Positions 43,306 to 55,263 of a stretch of DNA of 64,000 nucleotides are shown piece after piece. The translations under genes were made by a program, and so were the position numbers. Numbering within the stretch: the first letter of the stretch is position 1; each line of letters starts with the position of its first letter. This DNA comes from Climacium dendroides (taxonomy: Eukaryota > Streptophyta > Bryopsida > Hypnales > Climaciaceae). The notes beneath the pieces are model-generated. The model did not search any database, was not told the origin of the DNA, and saw nothing but the letters and a program-made list of their open reading frames with translations. The DNA lies in contig OX467089.1 in the NCBI GenBank assembly GCA_950106755.1, forward strand, positions 17,899,345-17,963,344, given 5' to 3'.

Positions 43306-44460
43306 TGCCCAAACAATTGTAGACCCAAAACAGAGTTAATCAGATTCTCTCAAATTGGCAAAGCTAGCATAATCTCCATAGCTCAAGTCCCCATAACAAA
43401 AAAGGATCGCGTCACGACACTGGCTGATCGAAAAGAATGAAACCCAAAATTTCCACGAATTTGAACATTCAAACAAAGAAACAGCAACTACAACCTAGAA
43501 AATCCTCAAATCGTCCTCGATTCTCCCACAGCTAGGGTTTTTCTCAATGAGCTTCTTCGAAATCGTAATGAGCTTCTTCGAAATCGATCATAAAATTGGT
43601 CCCAGTGAAGTTCTTCAAAACCCAACTCTAAAATTGACCCCGATGGGGTTCTTCGAACTTCAACTCTAAATTAGCCAGCTAGTTGGGACACAAACCTCTT
43701 CATCTAGTGCGCCCTCGCAACCTCTTTACAGCCGTGGCCACTCCAGAACCCACAACCCGGGCTCCATCATCATGGATGCAACTAAGCTTCCTCCCGTCGG
43801 CCAATGTTCACAACAATACCTTCGAAAGTGACATATCCCACCATGCGAGCTCCAGAACTGATACTGTACCTGTCTCTGTTCACTACCGATCACCGAAATT
43901 TGCATTGGCGAGCATTGCTATGCCTTGACTGAACTTATCCCTGCAGATAACGGATCCCGTGCATCCCGTGGGGACTCGGTGGCAGGGTATTCCAGGTTGC
44001 TAGTGACTTGGCGGGGAGCAGTGGCTGCAGTTGTGGATTTTGCAGTTGTTTTATCATTGGGAACGTTAGGGCTGACGATGGGCACTGACTACTCACCGGC
44101 ACTAAAGAGTTTGGGAAGATTCAGTATATTGTAACAAATGTAATTATCCACAAGGGACATTAGTCATAGTTGAAGAAATCTTTCACAATCTACATATTGA
44201 TTCAAAAAATTGTCTAAAACATTCCCAAAAATTGTAATAAATCATAAACAATCATATTAATACATGGGATTGGACATGTCAACTCCAATTTTATTGTAGC
44301 ATTGGGTGAATAGTGAGGCAGAGGTTCACCCACCTCTCCACCTAAATTAAATAGATATTTTTTAATTCCCCAAAGCGGAACCAAATCCCAACCCCAATCC
44401 CCCCCCATCCAACCCCAATCTCCCCCATCCAACCCCAACCTCACCCAAACCCTAAACATC
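43306..44460. other. Upstream region of the phytol-kinase gene and spacer
   Basis: 43306-43680 is probably 5' flank of the VTE5-like gene; it holds a small duplication (AATGAGCTTCTTCGAAATCG twice at 43546-43585). The ORF 43683-43928 shows no domain. 44150-44290 resembles the 349-bp array in part (GACATTAGTCATAGTTGA, ACATGGGATTGGACATGTC). 44380-44455 is a C-rich tract of CCCATCCAACCCCAATC words. Confidence 0.4.
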
Positions 44461-44520
44461 CCCCTAATTTGTAATTTGAAATTGACATGGGCTTGTACAA
44501 TTGATATGAGATTTTAATGT

Positions 44521-44735
44521 GTTATATATATATATGTCTTTTGTACTCATATTCATACTCATATCTATACATATACCATATTTTTCTGTATTCGTATCTA
44601 TATTTTGTATTGAAATCTATATTTTGTATATGTATTCATATCCATCTTCTATACATGTATTTATATTTGTCTTTTTTACAAATATCCATATCTATATTTG
44701 GAATCCATATCTATATCTATTTTCATATCCTAGAT
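44521..44735. repeat. Degenerate ATATCCATATCT microsatellite
   Basis: Irregular runs of TATATC, CATATC and TTCATA words over about 215 bp. The ORFs rich in Ile, Tyr and Ser here are by-products. Confidence 0.7.
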
Positions 44736-44789
44736 TGATGGCTTGGAGATTGGTTTTATTTTTTTTCCTATGAAAAAATCTACAATCTG

Positions 44790-45105
44790 AATTTTTTTTT
44801 TTTTAAAAATTAGGGGGGGGGGGGACAAGAGAAGGGGGGGTGCATCTTTTCACCAAATAGTCACATTAGTCACATTACTCATACTTGAGCAATTCTCCCA
44901 AAATACTTGCCTTTTGTATTCAAAAATTGTCCAAGAACTTCCCAATAGTTGCAATAAATCCTAAACAAGAATCTTAACATATGAAATTGGACACATCAAC
45001 TCCACTTTTATTTATTTTTGGCTTAGGAATTAAAATGATTCAAAATTGAAAATAATTCTAAAAGTATCCAATATTCTTGCAAATTTGCACTTTGTATCTT
45101 ATATA

Positions 45106-45110
<5 letters not shown>
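44790..45110. other. Diverged copy of the 349-bp repeat family plus homopolymer runs
   Basis: After T and G runs at 44790-44840, CACATTAGTCACATTACTCATACTTGAG and CCAAAATACTTGCCTTTTG echo the hairpin unit at 37745-39150. A third, weaker echo lies at 49505-49620. Confidence 0.5.

Positions 45111-45150
<40 letters not shown>
45111..45150. repeat. (TA)n microsatellite
   Basis: About 20 TA/AT dinucleotide steps directly before the leader of retroelement copy C. Confidence 0.85.
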
Positions 45151-45152
<2 letters not shown>

Positions 45153-45856
45153 AGGAGCACGGGAATCTAGTCTTTAGGTTTAGAAGGGAAATAAGGGGAA
45201 TAGAGCTTTTTACTCCCTATTTTTTTTGTTTTTCGTTAGAAAAGTAGACCGTAAGTAGTTAGGAACCGGATACTGGAATAGGGTTACTTTAGAATAGATA
45301 ATAGTGTTAACAAAAGTAACCAGAAACCGGAAACCGAAAGTCCGGAAACGGCATAGATAGGTCAAGAGTAGGTCAGAGTGATTTTTATTAGAAACCAGAA
45401 ACCGGAAGAAAATAAAGGACCGGAGACCGAAAATGGAAGACAGGCAATCCGGGTGTAACGGGTGCCTACCTAGTTCTAGACCACACTTAAGAGTGGGTCT
45501 ATTTTGGGGAAAACAGTCACCTATAACGGCCCGGGTGAGTGAAGGCCTAGAAATAGGAGGGGCAGGTGACTCAGACCTCCTTTTGCGGGGAAACTACCTT
45601 GAGAAGAGATTGGTGAGGAGCATTCGAGGTGTACTTATATGTCAGCCAAAGAGAAGAAGTTACGGGCTCAATTTACGGACCGGATTAAGGACAGACGGGT
45701 CTCGAGAGGAGAGTTCACTTAGAAGTTCACGTATGAGTGTAGAGTTAGAAGTGTACTGGTGAGGCGACTCTTGAGGAGGGTCCTTGAGCGGAATAGGAAG
45801 ACTAGAGTGCGAGTGATTGTGAAACTCCAAAGAGTGATTCCGGTCACTGAGAGGGT
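45151..45856 (+). other. Leader or LTR of retroelement copy C
   Basis: TGTAGGAGCACGGGAATC begins a stretch rich in ACCGGAAACCGGA words leading to the coding start at 45857-45872. I found no matching 3' repeat, so calling it an LTR is an inference. Confidence 0.4.
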
Positions 45857-48001
45857 TTGAGAGAACAGCCCACGATGGTGAGAGAAGAGGTAGCTGTATC
45901 CTTGCGCATGGTGAAGCCGGTACTAGCAGATCCACGAGAGAAAGCGGAGCTAGAAGAAGACCTTCGGCAGATGGGGTGTGAGGGATTTCTAGCCCGGCCA
46001 TGGAATTTGAAAGACAAGGAGATTGTGAGGGAGGTAATCGGCGCGCCGCTAAGGAAGTGGAAGGGGACGTCGAGGAGCCGGCCCGAAGACTGGACTCCAA
46101 CGCTGTGGAGGGAGACGTACGATTTCAAGAAGACGGACAAGGGACCGGCTTCTCGGACGGATCGCTTCTACGTGGGTAAGTTCCAAAATCCCCCAACGAA
46201 GAAGGATGGTTTCCCTGTGGCAGAGTGCATAAATGGTAGGGAGAAACGTTTAATGAAGTACCTAGCAGCCATCCTTAGTCCAGAGCGACCAAACAAGATT
46301 ACAGTCACCTTGGCGAATACTATTTTCGGTGCACTGTCGGGTGACCGGAAAGTAGATTGGGGCGTAGTGATGAGAGATCAGATCAAGAGATTGGTAGGAG
46401 GTATAGGGAAGTCTAAGCCTTCCCCTATAACCCCTTTTCTCTACCACTTGTATCAAGCACATGGCTGGCTTACAAATAGAAAGTTAGATTCATACGATAC
46501 GGCCAAAGCCATGTCAGAATTCGAGATAGAAGACCCGGATGAGGAAGCCAGGCAAGAAGAGGAAGATTCAGAGGTAGACACTATACTGGTCGAGGAAGCT
46601 AAGTCTTAGTGGAGGAGGCAGGACCAGAAGGAAAAAGACTTAGAAATAGGAGAGGGTAGTAAGGGAGTCGATCTGGTCTGGAACTAGGATCCCCTAGGTC
46701 GGATTGTAAGGGAACTCAGTGAATTCAGGGTCCAGTACGGGAAGAACCAGGAGACCATTCAAGAACTATGTCAACTGTTGAAGATTAGTCAACCACAGCA
46801 GCTCGTTTCCCAACTGGACCGGAAGATGAAGGAGGCGGTGAAGAAAGAGCTGAGCGAATCCACGAGTAAGGTGGACTAACTAACGAGGGAGTTGGAGGAG
46901 AAGAGAGAAGAACTGGACCAACAGAAGAAATTCTCCAAAACAACCGCAAAGAACCTTCAGGCGATCTGGGAGATCATCGGCAATCCGGGCGAAGTTATCA
47001 ACAAAACAATGTTGTTTGACGAAAAGGTGATGGAGACCGGAAAGAAAATTCCAGCCAACCTGATGATGGCGTTAGTGTCCTACCACCGCAAGATGGAGGC
47101 AATAGTGGAGCCACTGCGCAAGGTGATGAAGGAGGTAGAAGAACGAAGAGAGCGGGAGCAGGGACCGGAAATGGAACCGGAACTCGCACCAGCACCCCTT
47201 CCGGTCACCGAAGAAGAAGTATAGGCAAAGGACAAGGTGGAGGACGTGTTAAGCTCTTCCATCCGGTCAGAGCCTAAAGGAAAAATGACTTCCCTACTAG
47301 GGGAAGTAACTGACGTTGCTCTTAATGCAACGCGAGCAGTAGAGGCTGTTGAGGAAGAGAAGACCGGAGAAGTGGAGACAACAAGTAAGGCGAGGGAACC
47401 ATCGGAGGAGGTGAAGGCCGTAGCTGAAGAGAAGACGAGATTTGGACCGGAACCATCCGAGAAGAAGAACGTGCCCAAACCAGGGCTGAGCACCAAGTTT
47501 ATCGACCTAAGTGAGTTATCTCCAGCTTCTTCAATTCCTCCTACAAAGACACAAAAGGTATTTCCTTCCACTCTACTCAACTTAGCTTTGGGAAGCGAAA
47601 CTGGGTCAATGGAGGAAAAGAAGACCGGATCACAAGGGCAAGGATCCGGGAAGGGCAGAACGATTGAGGAAATCACTCCTCAAAGTGCTAGGGCCAATGT
47701 TCTGCCCACACCAACCACGCAGAAGAAGAAACCTCCAATTATGTCAACACAGAAGAGGAGGACAATTCTAGAGGACGATGACGAGGAGGAAGAAGAAGAA
47801 GAAGAAGAGGACAAGGATGAAGAATCCGGTACTGAGGAGGGCTCGGAGCCGTATACTGACCCGGATCAAGCACTGGTAGAGACTCGAGCAACGAAGGCTG
47901 CAGCATCTAAGAAGAAGAAGCTTACCACTCGGGGTAAGGTACGCTAGGGACAGAAGACCGGAACCGGGAAGAAGCCGGCCGCGAAGAAGTTAAAAACTTA
48001 G
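45857..48001 (+). pseudogene. Gag-like/coiled-coil retroelement protein, copy C
   Basis: One frame of about 2.1 kb with no frameshift. It is interrupted by TAG at 46607, TAG near 46685, TAA near 46877, TAG at 47222 and TAG at 47945, and ends at TAG near 47999. The N-terminal third has the family landmarks: MGCEGFLARPWNLKD, DWTPTLWRETYDF, YVGKF, RPNKITVTLANTIFGAL, FLYHLYQAHGWL. The middle is a coiled coil (LTRELEEKREELDQQ). The C-terminal third is acidic and Glu-rich, with a basic end (KKPAAKKLK). The stops sit where Gln would fit. Non-autonomous retroelement protein, probably inactive. Confidence 0.65.
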
Positions 48002-49380
48002 AAAGTTACGTAGGGTAAATTTCTGAGGATAGGGTGGTGAAAATCTAAAGTTTTGGGATAGTTGTACATAATTAGGAAGTTTACTTTTTGAGTGACACGG
48101 CCACTAGCAGTTGGAAAGTGACCGGGTCCGTAATTATAGGATTTGAGATCCACTTTTAGCGGAAGTAGTGGGAGTTTGAGTGAAAGTCAACAGGGCTAGA
48201 AAATAGTAAGGGAATGAAATGTGTTGGGCCCTGATTGGCTGGAGCGTTACTTTTAGGTTAGGATTTTGAGGGAGTAGTTTAGTATTTAAATCCGGGACTT
48301 CTTTGGTCCCAATGTGCATCTTTATCTTACCTTCTTATATTCATGAATACTTGGGAGTTCGCTCTTGGCGTGATTGAAACAAATCATAGTTGTGTGTACT
48401 TGACACTTGTCCGTGTTTTGGAAGTCCAGGCTAGAAAGTGAGTGTAAGTGGATACAAGGTGTATCCGGATGCTGAGTTTATCCGGTCCAGTATTGAATTA
48501 GTGCGTGTGGATGGAGGTAGAAGGGATCTCTAGTATGGACTAGGAATGGACTCGGAAGAAGTACGGATTGAGGATCACTCTCCGGAAAGAGTAAGGGTTA
48601 GCATGCCTCCGCAGCGCTCGTTTCCCCTCTCTTCCCCGCTAGTTCAGACCGGATTTAGGACTAATTCAGTAGGCTGTCGTTGTAGCATTGGTTAGGAGGA
48701 ATTAGACCGGCTTGCGTGACCTGCTGGACATGACTACGTTTCCTTTCCAATTGTGAGGACGGTCTGTTTTCTCATTTGTAGGATTTGAAAGTTTATTTTT
48801 GAAAGTTTGATCACATAGTGAAACTTCTGACACTTTAAAATCGGAAGGTAGGAGTTAAGCTTCCTTTCTGAATCCCAATTAAGCGGATCCCTCTTCGAGA
48901 GGTTAAAATCGACATGGTTACGAGTAGAGATCTAGACCGGATGTGAATACTAGAGGTTAAGGTTAAATCTGTGGAAACGCGGATTCCGGTTACGGTCTGT
49001 AAAACGTAAATACATGTAACTACCAAAGGTATGTGAATAGAAGTGTTGGAAGAGTTACATGGTAGTGTAAAGTTGTGGGGTAGTAAACTAACCAATTAGA
49101 GAGTCTGTGTGATAAACAAGCGGGTGTTAAACCGGAATCAATCCGGTCAGTGTTGTTAGATCGGGAAGATCCGATCTAACGTGTATTAGTAATTGTTGGA
49201 CCGGAGGAATCTGGTCGTGTTTGTCTAAGAAATCAAGGAGACCAAGGGGAAGTTCCGGTCTATTGTTTTGCTTGGGGTTTTGTGTTTGTGTGTTTCGTGA
49301 CCATCACTCTACCATCTTCCGGTAATTGTGAACCTAGGAAATTCGATCTTCGTGGGAACAATACTCGAGTCACTTTAAGG
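48002..49380 (+). other. 3' flank of retroelement copy C
   Basis: TCCGG and ACCGG words continue to about 49340, so this is still element DNA. GTTCCCACGA-type words occur here in reverse complement near 49340 and again at 53726, probably a shared LTR-border motif. No gene. Confidence 0.4.
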
Positions 49381-50040
49381 CCTCTTTTAAGAAATATTGA
49401 GCCTTAGAGAAGGATTTTTGCTTTCCTGTGCTATGACATATATATTCTAAAAAAATTGTCCACACACACTCAAAAATTGTGGAAGGTTTTGTATATAGAT
49501 GTAGGACATTAGCCACATTAGTCATAATTGAGCAAAATCTTCTACAACTTTTACCTCTCAATTCACAAAATTGTCCAATTACATCACTTATGTCTTCATT
49601 TAGAAAGGGACTTGGATGCACTGCTCCCCTTGCTTATCCGCAGTTTTATTCCTAAAAAATACAAGAGTTACTTATTTGCCATGCATCATAAAATCTGAAA
49701 ATTTTGAATTCATATAGGCCATCAAAGACCTCAAATTAATTAAGAGTGGTGTAGAAAATAGATCAATCAAGTACAAAATAGGGAGGGTTTTTTTAACATG
49801 CATCCCTGAGAAAAAACTAGAGACTTTAGGAGGACAAGTAAGGGGGTTAGTCCATTCTAACCTACAAATGTAACTACCATGTTGGCTTTTGACTTGTCAA
49901 AATACAAAATCCAACAATGACAAGGGGCTATGAAGGTCCCTTATACAAACTAAAATTCTACTAAGGATGAGGCTAATCTAGAAGCCCCGTGCCACTCCAT
50001 CTATCTCAAAAATCCATTGGTAGGGTTGTTTTAGCAATGG
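49381..50040. other. AT-rich stretch with a hairpin-repeat echo
   Basis: 49490-49620 resembles the 349-bp repeat family (GACATTAGCCACATTAGTCA). The rest shows nothing. Confidence 0.35.
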
Positions 50041-50860
50041 AAAAGAAATGCTCCGAGTGTATTGGTATGGAAGTGTCCTAACTTTATGAATTCAATGAAC
50101 ATCGCCAAGAAGATTTCAAGTTGGAAATATCTAAAAGCAACAATTTTTCTAGTCCTTACAAATGTCAAATTACCCAAACAATGAGGTTTGATGAGATTAT
50201 TAGCAAAGTCAAGAGAAATGCTAAGTCGCTTTGTAATTTCTTTGATACTTTTATCTTGGAATACACCAATGACTTCAACATTGTATCATGATGAGAAAGC
50301 ATGTGTGGATATGGTCTTAAATGTTTTTAGTGTAACTAATTCAAAGATAAATACTACAAGAAAGGGTGAGGGATTCCAAATATTTTAGATTGAAGATTGA
50401 TGAGTGTATAGACATTTCAATTAGAGGACATTTTATTGTTTTTGTTACATTCTTAAAATCAAGTTTGCCTATAATTTGTTAGTTGGGTTTATTATTGAAT
50501 ATTGATAGTAGATAAGAAAAAGAATTCAAAGGTCATATTTGACTATCTCATGGGTGTTGTGAAGAGATAGGGGATTGGACATGTCGAAATGCTTTAGATT
50601 TGGGTCTAATGAAGCAACCATAATGGTAGGGAAGCATGTAGTAGTGGTTGTTCAACTCAAAAAAATAAACCTTTTCATGATTTTTACCCATTGTATAGCT
50701 CATCAAATTAATTTTGTAAATTTTGAAGCTTCAAAAAGTGTGTCTTGTAAAGCGTGTATGTTGATGTTGATTCCATTTTGAATACTTTGGTTGGTTTGCT
50801 CTCTAGGTGGCAAGCTATGACTACATTATCTGACTCTTTGAAGTCAATATTAGTCTTTTT
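50041..50860 (+). pseudogene. hAT-type transposase relic (DUF4371-like)
   Basis: Broken frames read, in order, MRFDEIISKVKRNAKSL, LKIDECIDISIRGHFIVFV, then FRFGSNEATIMVGKHVVVVV and LFMIFTHCIAHQINFVNFEA. This is the known order of the DUF4371/hAT core, where intact relatives have IDESTDIS, DGAxxMxGKxxG and HCxAHRxNL. Stops and shifts separate the pieces and key positions are altered, so it is long dead. Confidence 0.65.
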
Positions 50861-53800
50861 GCGTAATACCTTTCTCTCTCATAATGATGGATCTCTACAT
50901 TGTTGTTTAGTAAATTGAGCAACCTTAAATGATTTGTTTTTTGCTTTGTGTGAGTGCTCATTTGGTCACTCATGATTCGGAATTGTTTTTTTTGGATTTT
51001 ATAAAGTTTTGAGTGTAGTTTTATATACAAAAAGCCCAAAAAAGAGTGAATAACCAAAACGGAGATGTTACATACCAATATGACCATTGGTCCTAATTGA
51101 GGCATTTCTTGTTATTTGTAACCAAATCCTGCATGTAGATAGGATAGAAACCTAGAAATTGTACAAAATAACCATGTTTAGTACAATTGCCCAACTTATC
51201 TAAACCTAACTTTTAGTGACAGATCCTAACCAAATTGGTCCAAGGGAACTATGTAAAAACCTTAGTATAGATTCCCAAAGAGAGGTTTTAGTTTTTCCAT
51301 TCCATTGGCAAAATAGTAGAAACTCTAATTGTTAGCTTGCAGGTGAAGAAAACTCAAGACGAATCATAGGAGGGCATCTACAACTTAAGTACGGTAGTTC
51401 GAAGTGGAAATCATGATAGGAGTCCAACGGAGCAATCAGCTCGCCAAGATTCCCTTCTATTTGGAAGATTCTCTTTTTACCAGAAGTTAAAGGAGATAGC
51501 AGGATTTGATTCTCCTTCCTTACATGTGCAAAATGAGAATATGAGTTTGCACATCCCTTGTGGAACTCCATGAGAGGTTTCATGAAAATTCTCGGTTTTT
51601 TCTGATCTTCAAAAAATCTTTTTCCGGGTAGTCAATCGTTGGAAGTAATGATGGAAAATTCCTAGAAATTACCCAAGCAGCGGTAAAATCTCACTAAAAA
51701 TTAGGGTATCTTCCTTTATGTTAATAACAAGCTCCAATAAATTTTGTGGCATTCCAATAGTTAGAAGATGCAAAACCATCAAGATCCTCCAAAATTGGCA
51801 AATTTAAAGATTAATCGTGGAGTTGACTAGCGTACGAGGAGCATACGGAATCGGATTAAGGTTGAAGCGGGGTCTTTTCTTACTCCCTTACACCTACTAA
51901 AGAGCCTAGGCTAGTTACTTTTCTTAGAAAAGTTGATCTCCAAAAGTTGAATTTTTATCCAATTTTGGTCTTCCAATTAGCGCTAGAAATCTTTGTGATT
52001 TTGACGTAGGAAAAAGGGTTGGGGGATCCTTAAGATTGAAAATGGCCTTCTGAAGCCAATGGCGCAATCCGTTTGTGATTTGGAGCATTTCTCCAAAAGT
52101 TAGAAATTTGGACTAGCGTAGAAGTGAAAATTGGGCAAATTAGATGAAAATCTTCATTGATAAGATTACCTTGTAGGAAAAGAGAGGAGGGGGGTGACCT
52201 TGGGAGAGTATATAAGGGCACCCATTCTCCTCTCAAAACACCCCTTAGGTTCATTTTGAACTGCCTAGTTTTCATTTGGGTCCATTTAGTTGGATTTTGG
52301 CCATTTCGGCCACGTTGCCAAATTTCCTTGTTTTTGGAGCATTTCAAGCTCCTTTGTTGTTGTTTTTTGGAGCCTATTCTAAAGGACGTTGGGGTCCCTT
52401 TGGAATGCTTGCTAACCCATACGTATTACTTAGTCGTTATTGAGGTCATTTGCACACTAACACCAAAGCTATTCAGGCCGAATTCTGGCGATGCCGTTAG
52501 TCCGAATACTTTGGAACTTATTGATTGTGTTTTAAGAGTCTTTTGTTTACTAACTTTGTTCCTAACGGAACTTTGGTGAGGGATTTCCAACCATTGGTTT
52601 GTAAAAATCCCCCTAGAGTTTTATTGAGGGAATATGTGGTCCAAAGTGTGGTTAGGAAGTCTTTGAGGAGATCTTGGGTTGGATCCAAGACTCTTAATTG
52701 TCCCCATACCGTATCTCTTGCCAAATGTGGTAGAATTTGAAGCTAACCCCTCTAATACGGCGAAGCTATCACCCTTAGCATATGTCTTTAGAAACCCACT
52801 AGTTTACCATACATCCAAAATACGGGCCTAAACCCCCCGAACAGCGGAGCTTTGCTCTTAGAGACAATTTCTGTCTTTTATTTTATTTAAAGGGTCCCCA
52901 TACGGAGACCCTGTGTGTGTGGTGGGGCGAGCAACGGCCCAAGTTTGGTTTAAAAAAAACCCAAAAATCCCAGATCAAACGAGGACCAGCCAGCAACTTG
53001 ATACAGCAGTCAGTACAAAGCCAGTTGGCGAGTTCGTAATCAAGTCATTAGGCTAATTAAGTTGGTCTCAAACTAGCAATTAAGGTGGTTAATCCCCTTA
53101 CTACATCTGGTTCCCCAACAACTAATCAGTCAATGGTCGACTAGAGGAACCAAACCACTTTTTCACATACATATATGTGACATTGGGAAGATTTCTTAGG
53201 ATTGATTTGACACTGGGTATCACTTTTGTTTTCCCAAAAAAATATTAGACTGCCAAAGAATAATTTGCATAGAAGTAGTTGAGATTAGAAGGGGAGAAAG
53301 ATTAGTACTACTTGTCAGATTTGATTTTTTCAAGTAAGCCAGAGAAGAGACTTCCCACCAACCAAAGTTAATTTCAGAGCTCCAACAATTCCAAGTGCAA
53401 CTTAATCAAGCCAAAGCTACTTCAATTTCAATTTAATCAGGACCAGGCATCAGTTAACTTGTGATTAAGTCAGGATCAGCCAATTGGGCTCATTTCACAT
53501 CAAGCCAGGTCATCAGGACCCAAGTCAACCTGTTGCCTTGCATTTGATTCAATTAGAACCAGCATTCATCTCGTTCCACTCAGCCTGTGCTTTGGCCTTG
53601 CAAACAAAACTCAAGCTCTGGATCTTTGTTGTGTGCATCCTCTGTAGTGATTAGTCGGACCAGTATTCCTCCAGTTAGCCCTTAATTCTCACCAAAGGCC
53701 CATTTAGAATAAACCGCTCCGGAATCGTTCCCACGAGGACTTGAAGTTTACAGATTCATAGACTAACTTCGACCTAAGCATTCACTTTTTCTCCTACTTG

Positions 53801-53950
53801 CTACTCCGGACTACATGTCCGGTCCGGCCACTAGTGCCTGGTGGGTTCTGGAATTGTCCGGAAACCGTTTAGTTGCCCCTTCCGGGATCCCTGGATTTAG
53901 GTGACGAGTGGCCAGATCCACCGTTCGGATGCTTACCGTGTCCGGAAACA
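50861..53950. other. Long stretch without supported gene
   Basis: Mixed AT-rich DNA. 52160-52740 has overlapping open frames on both strands without a recognised domain. TATATAAGG at 52209 is TATA-like but leads to no gene I can support. From about 53700 TCCGG-rich retroelement DNA begins, with CGTTCCCACGAGGACTTGAAG near 53726, probably an LTR border. Confidence 0.35.
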
Positions 53951-53952
53951 CG

Positions 53953-53973
53953 CTCTCTCTCTCTCTCTCTCTC
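53953..53973. repeat. (CT)n microsatellite
   Basis: Ten CT steps within retroelement flank DNA. Confidence 0.85.
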
Positions 53974-54035
53974 AACCTCTAATACTGATGCTAAACTAAC
54001 ACGTCAGGGACCGGAAGTATCCTACTATTCCGTCA

Positions 54036-54765
54036 CCTCATAGATCCGGAATGCTTACCGGACCAGGTCACGCAAGGACGGTTAAGGACTACAATGACAT
54101 TCTAACATTAACCGGACACTGAGCCTCCCATCGACCAGGTGGATATCCTCGTACTCTCTTGGGCGTTGCGCCGGGGCTTTAACTCCGTCTATGGGGAATT
54201 CCGGCAATCCGGAATTCGGGCACGTCTTGCAAACTCCCGTACACGGAAGTTGCTAGCAGCCTCTCAGATATCCTTTCACCTAAGGCTATATCCTACCCTC
54301 AGGCTATACTAGCATCCAGGCGGTAGTACACTAACACTACTGTTGGAACCATCCGGCCGATCTCCCCATCAAGTTAGCGACGTCCGGAAACCACTCACTA
54401 AGTCGACTCTTGCTACTCAAGGTAAGTTCTCAGCATCAGGAAAAGCACGAATGGACCCACACCCCCCACAAGCATGTACCGAATATAAAAAGTAAGAGAA
54501 TGAAAACCTCCAAACACTTGAATTAGGCTCAAAAAAATACAAGCTGAAAATAATGGGACGGATGTGAATGACCACAAAGGGCCATCAAAACCTTAACTTA
54601 AACTAAAACTAACATCATCCTAAAAATCCTACAAAGCATTCCTATTGGTCCGCTAGATTTCCGGTAATTCAAGATCCTATTTTTCCGGCTTTTGACGGAC
54701 GGACTCCAGTACTGCCGCTAACATATACACTACTACCTACTATTCCTCTGAATCCTTATCCGTGG
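54036..54765 (-). pseudogene. 3' fragment of a further retroelement copy, inverted relative to copy D
   Basis: Read on the minus strand it begins with the last codons of the coding region (GGATAAGGATTCAGAGGAATAG, in copy D GGATAAGGATCCAGAGGAATAG) and continues into 3' DNA closely matching 57333-57920. About 145 bp (54116-54260) have no counterpart in copy D. The coding part is cut off at about 54770. Confidence 0.75.
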
Positions 54766-55250
54766 TGTGGGAATGTGATCCCACATGCTAGGCCCAGAAC
54801 ACTAGCGATTGACGAGAAATCTCGAAAATTGTTCCTTTAAAAAGAAAGTTTTTGAAGTTCTCATAAGAAATTAAGAAAATTCAGGAATATCGGATCTCCG
54901 GATCCGGAAAAATTCCATTAGGTATAAAAACCTAATTCCGGAACCCTAGGAAGTTCCTGAAATCGGATGACGGCGCCGGCCCTAAAAGCCGGAAACCGGA
55001 TCCGTACTAGGGTTAGGTTTTTCCCACCAAAACTTGTCCCGTACTTTCATTCATCTAGTCATCTGGCCAATATAAGAGGAGAACTGTAGCCGGCGGAAGA
55101 CACGAGTGCTTTCTTATTTCCTTACCTCTAGGTTTTTCCATCTTCTCAACTCTTAGAGATTTCCGGTAGACTAAGGGACTGTGTGAGTTGCGATTGTGTA
55201 GGGGGAACCGGAGTGACATTTTGTGAGAAAGAGAGGTAGGGAGAGATTGT
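54766..55250. other. Junction and leader upstream of copy D
   Basis: Joins the truncated inverted fragment to the leader of copy D; rich in TCCGG and ACCGG words. No gene. Confidence 0.4.
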
Positions 55251-55263
55251 GTGAGGTTTTCCT

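Noticed and set aside
44517..44773. Ile/Tyr/Ser-rich ORFs that look like membrane proteins
   Set aside because: They translate a degenerate ATATCCATATCT microsatellite.
52150..52740. Possible protein gene with overlapping open frames after a TATATAAG box
   Set aside because: Frames are short, open on both strands, and show no domain or splice support.
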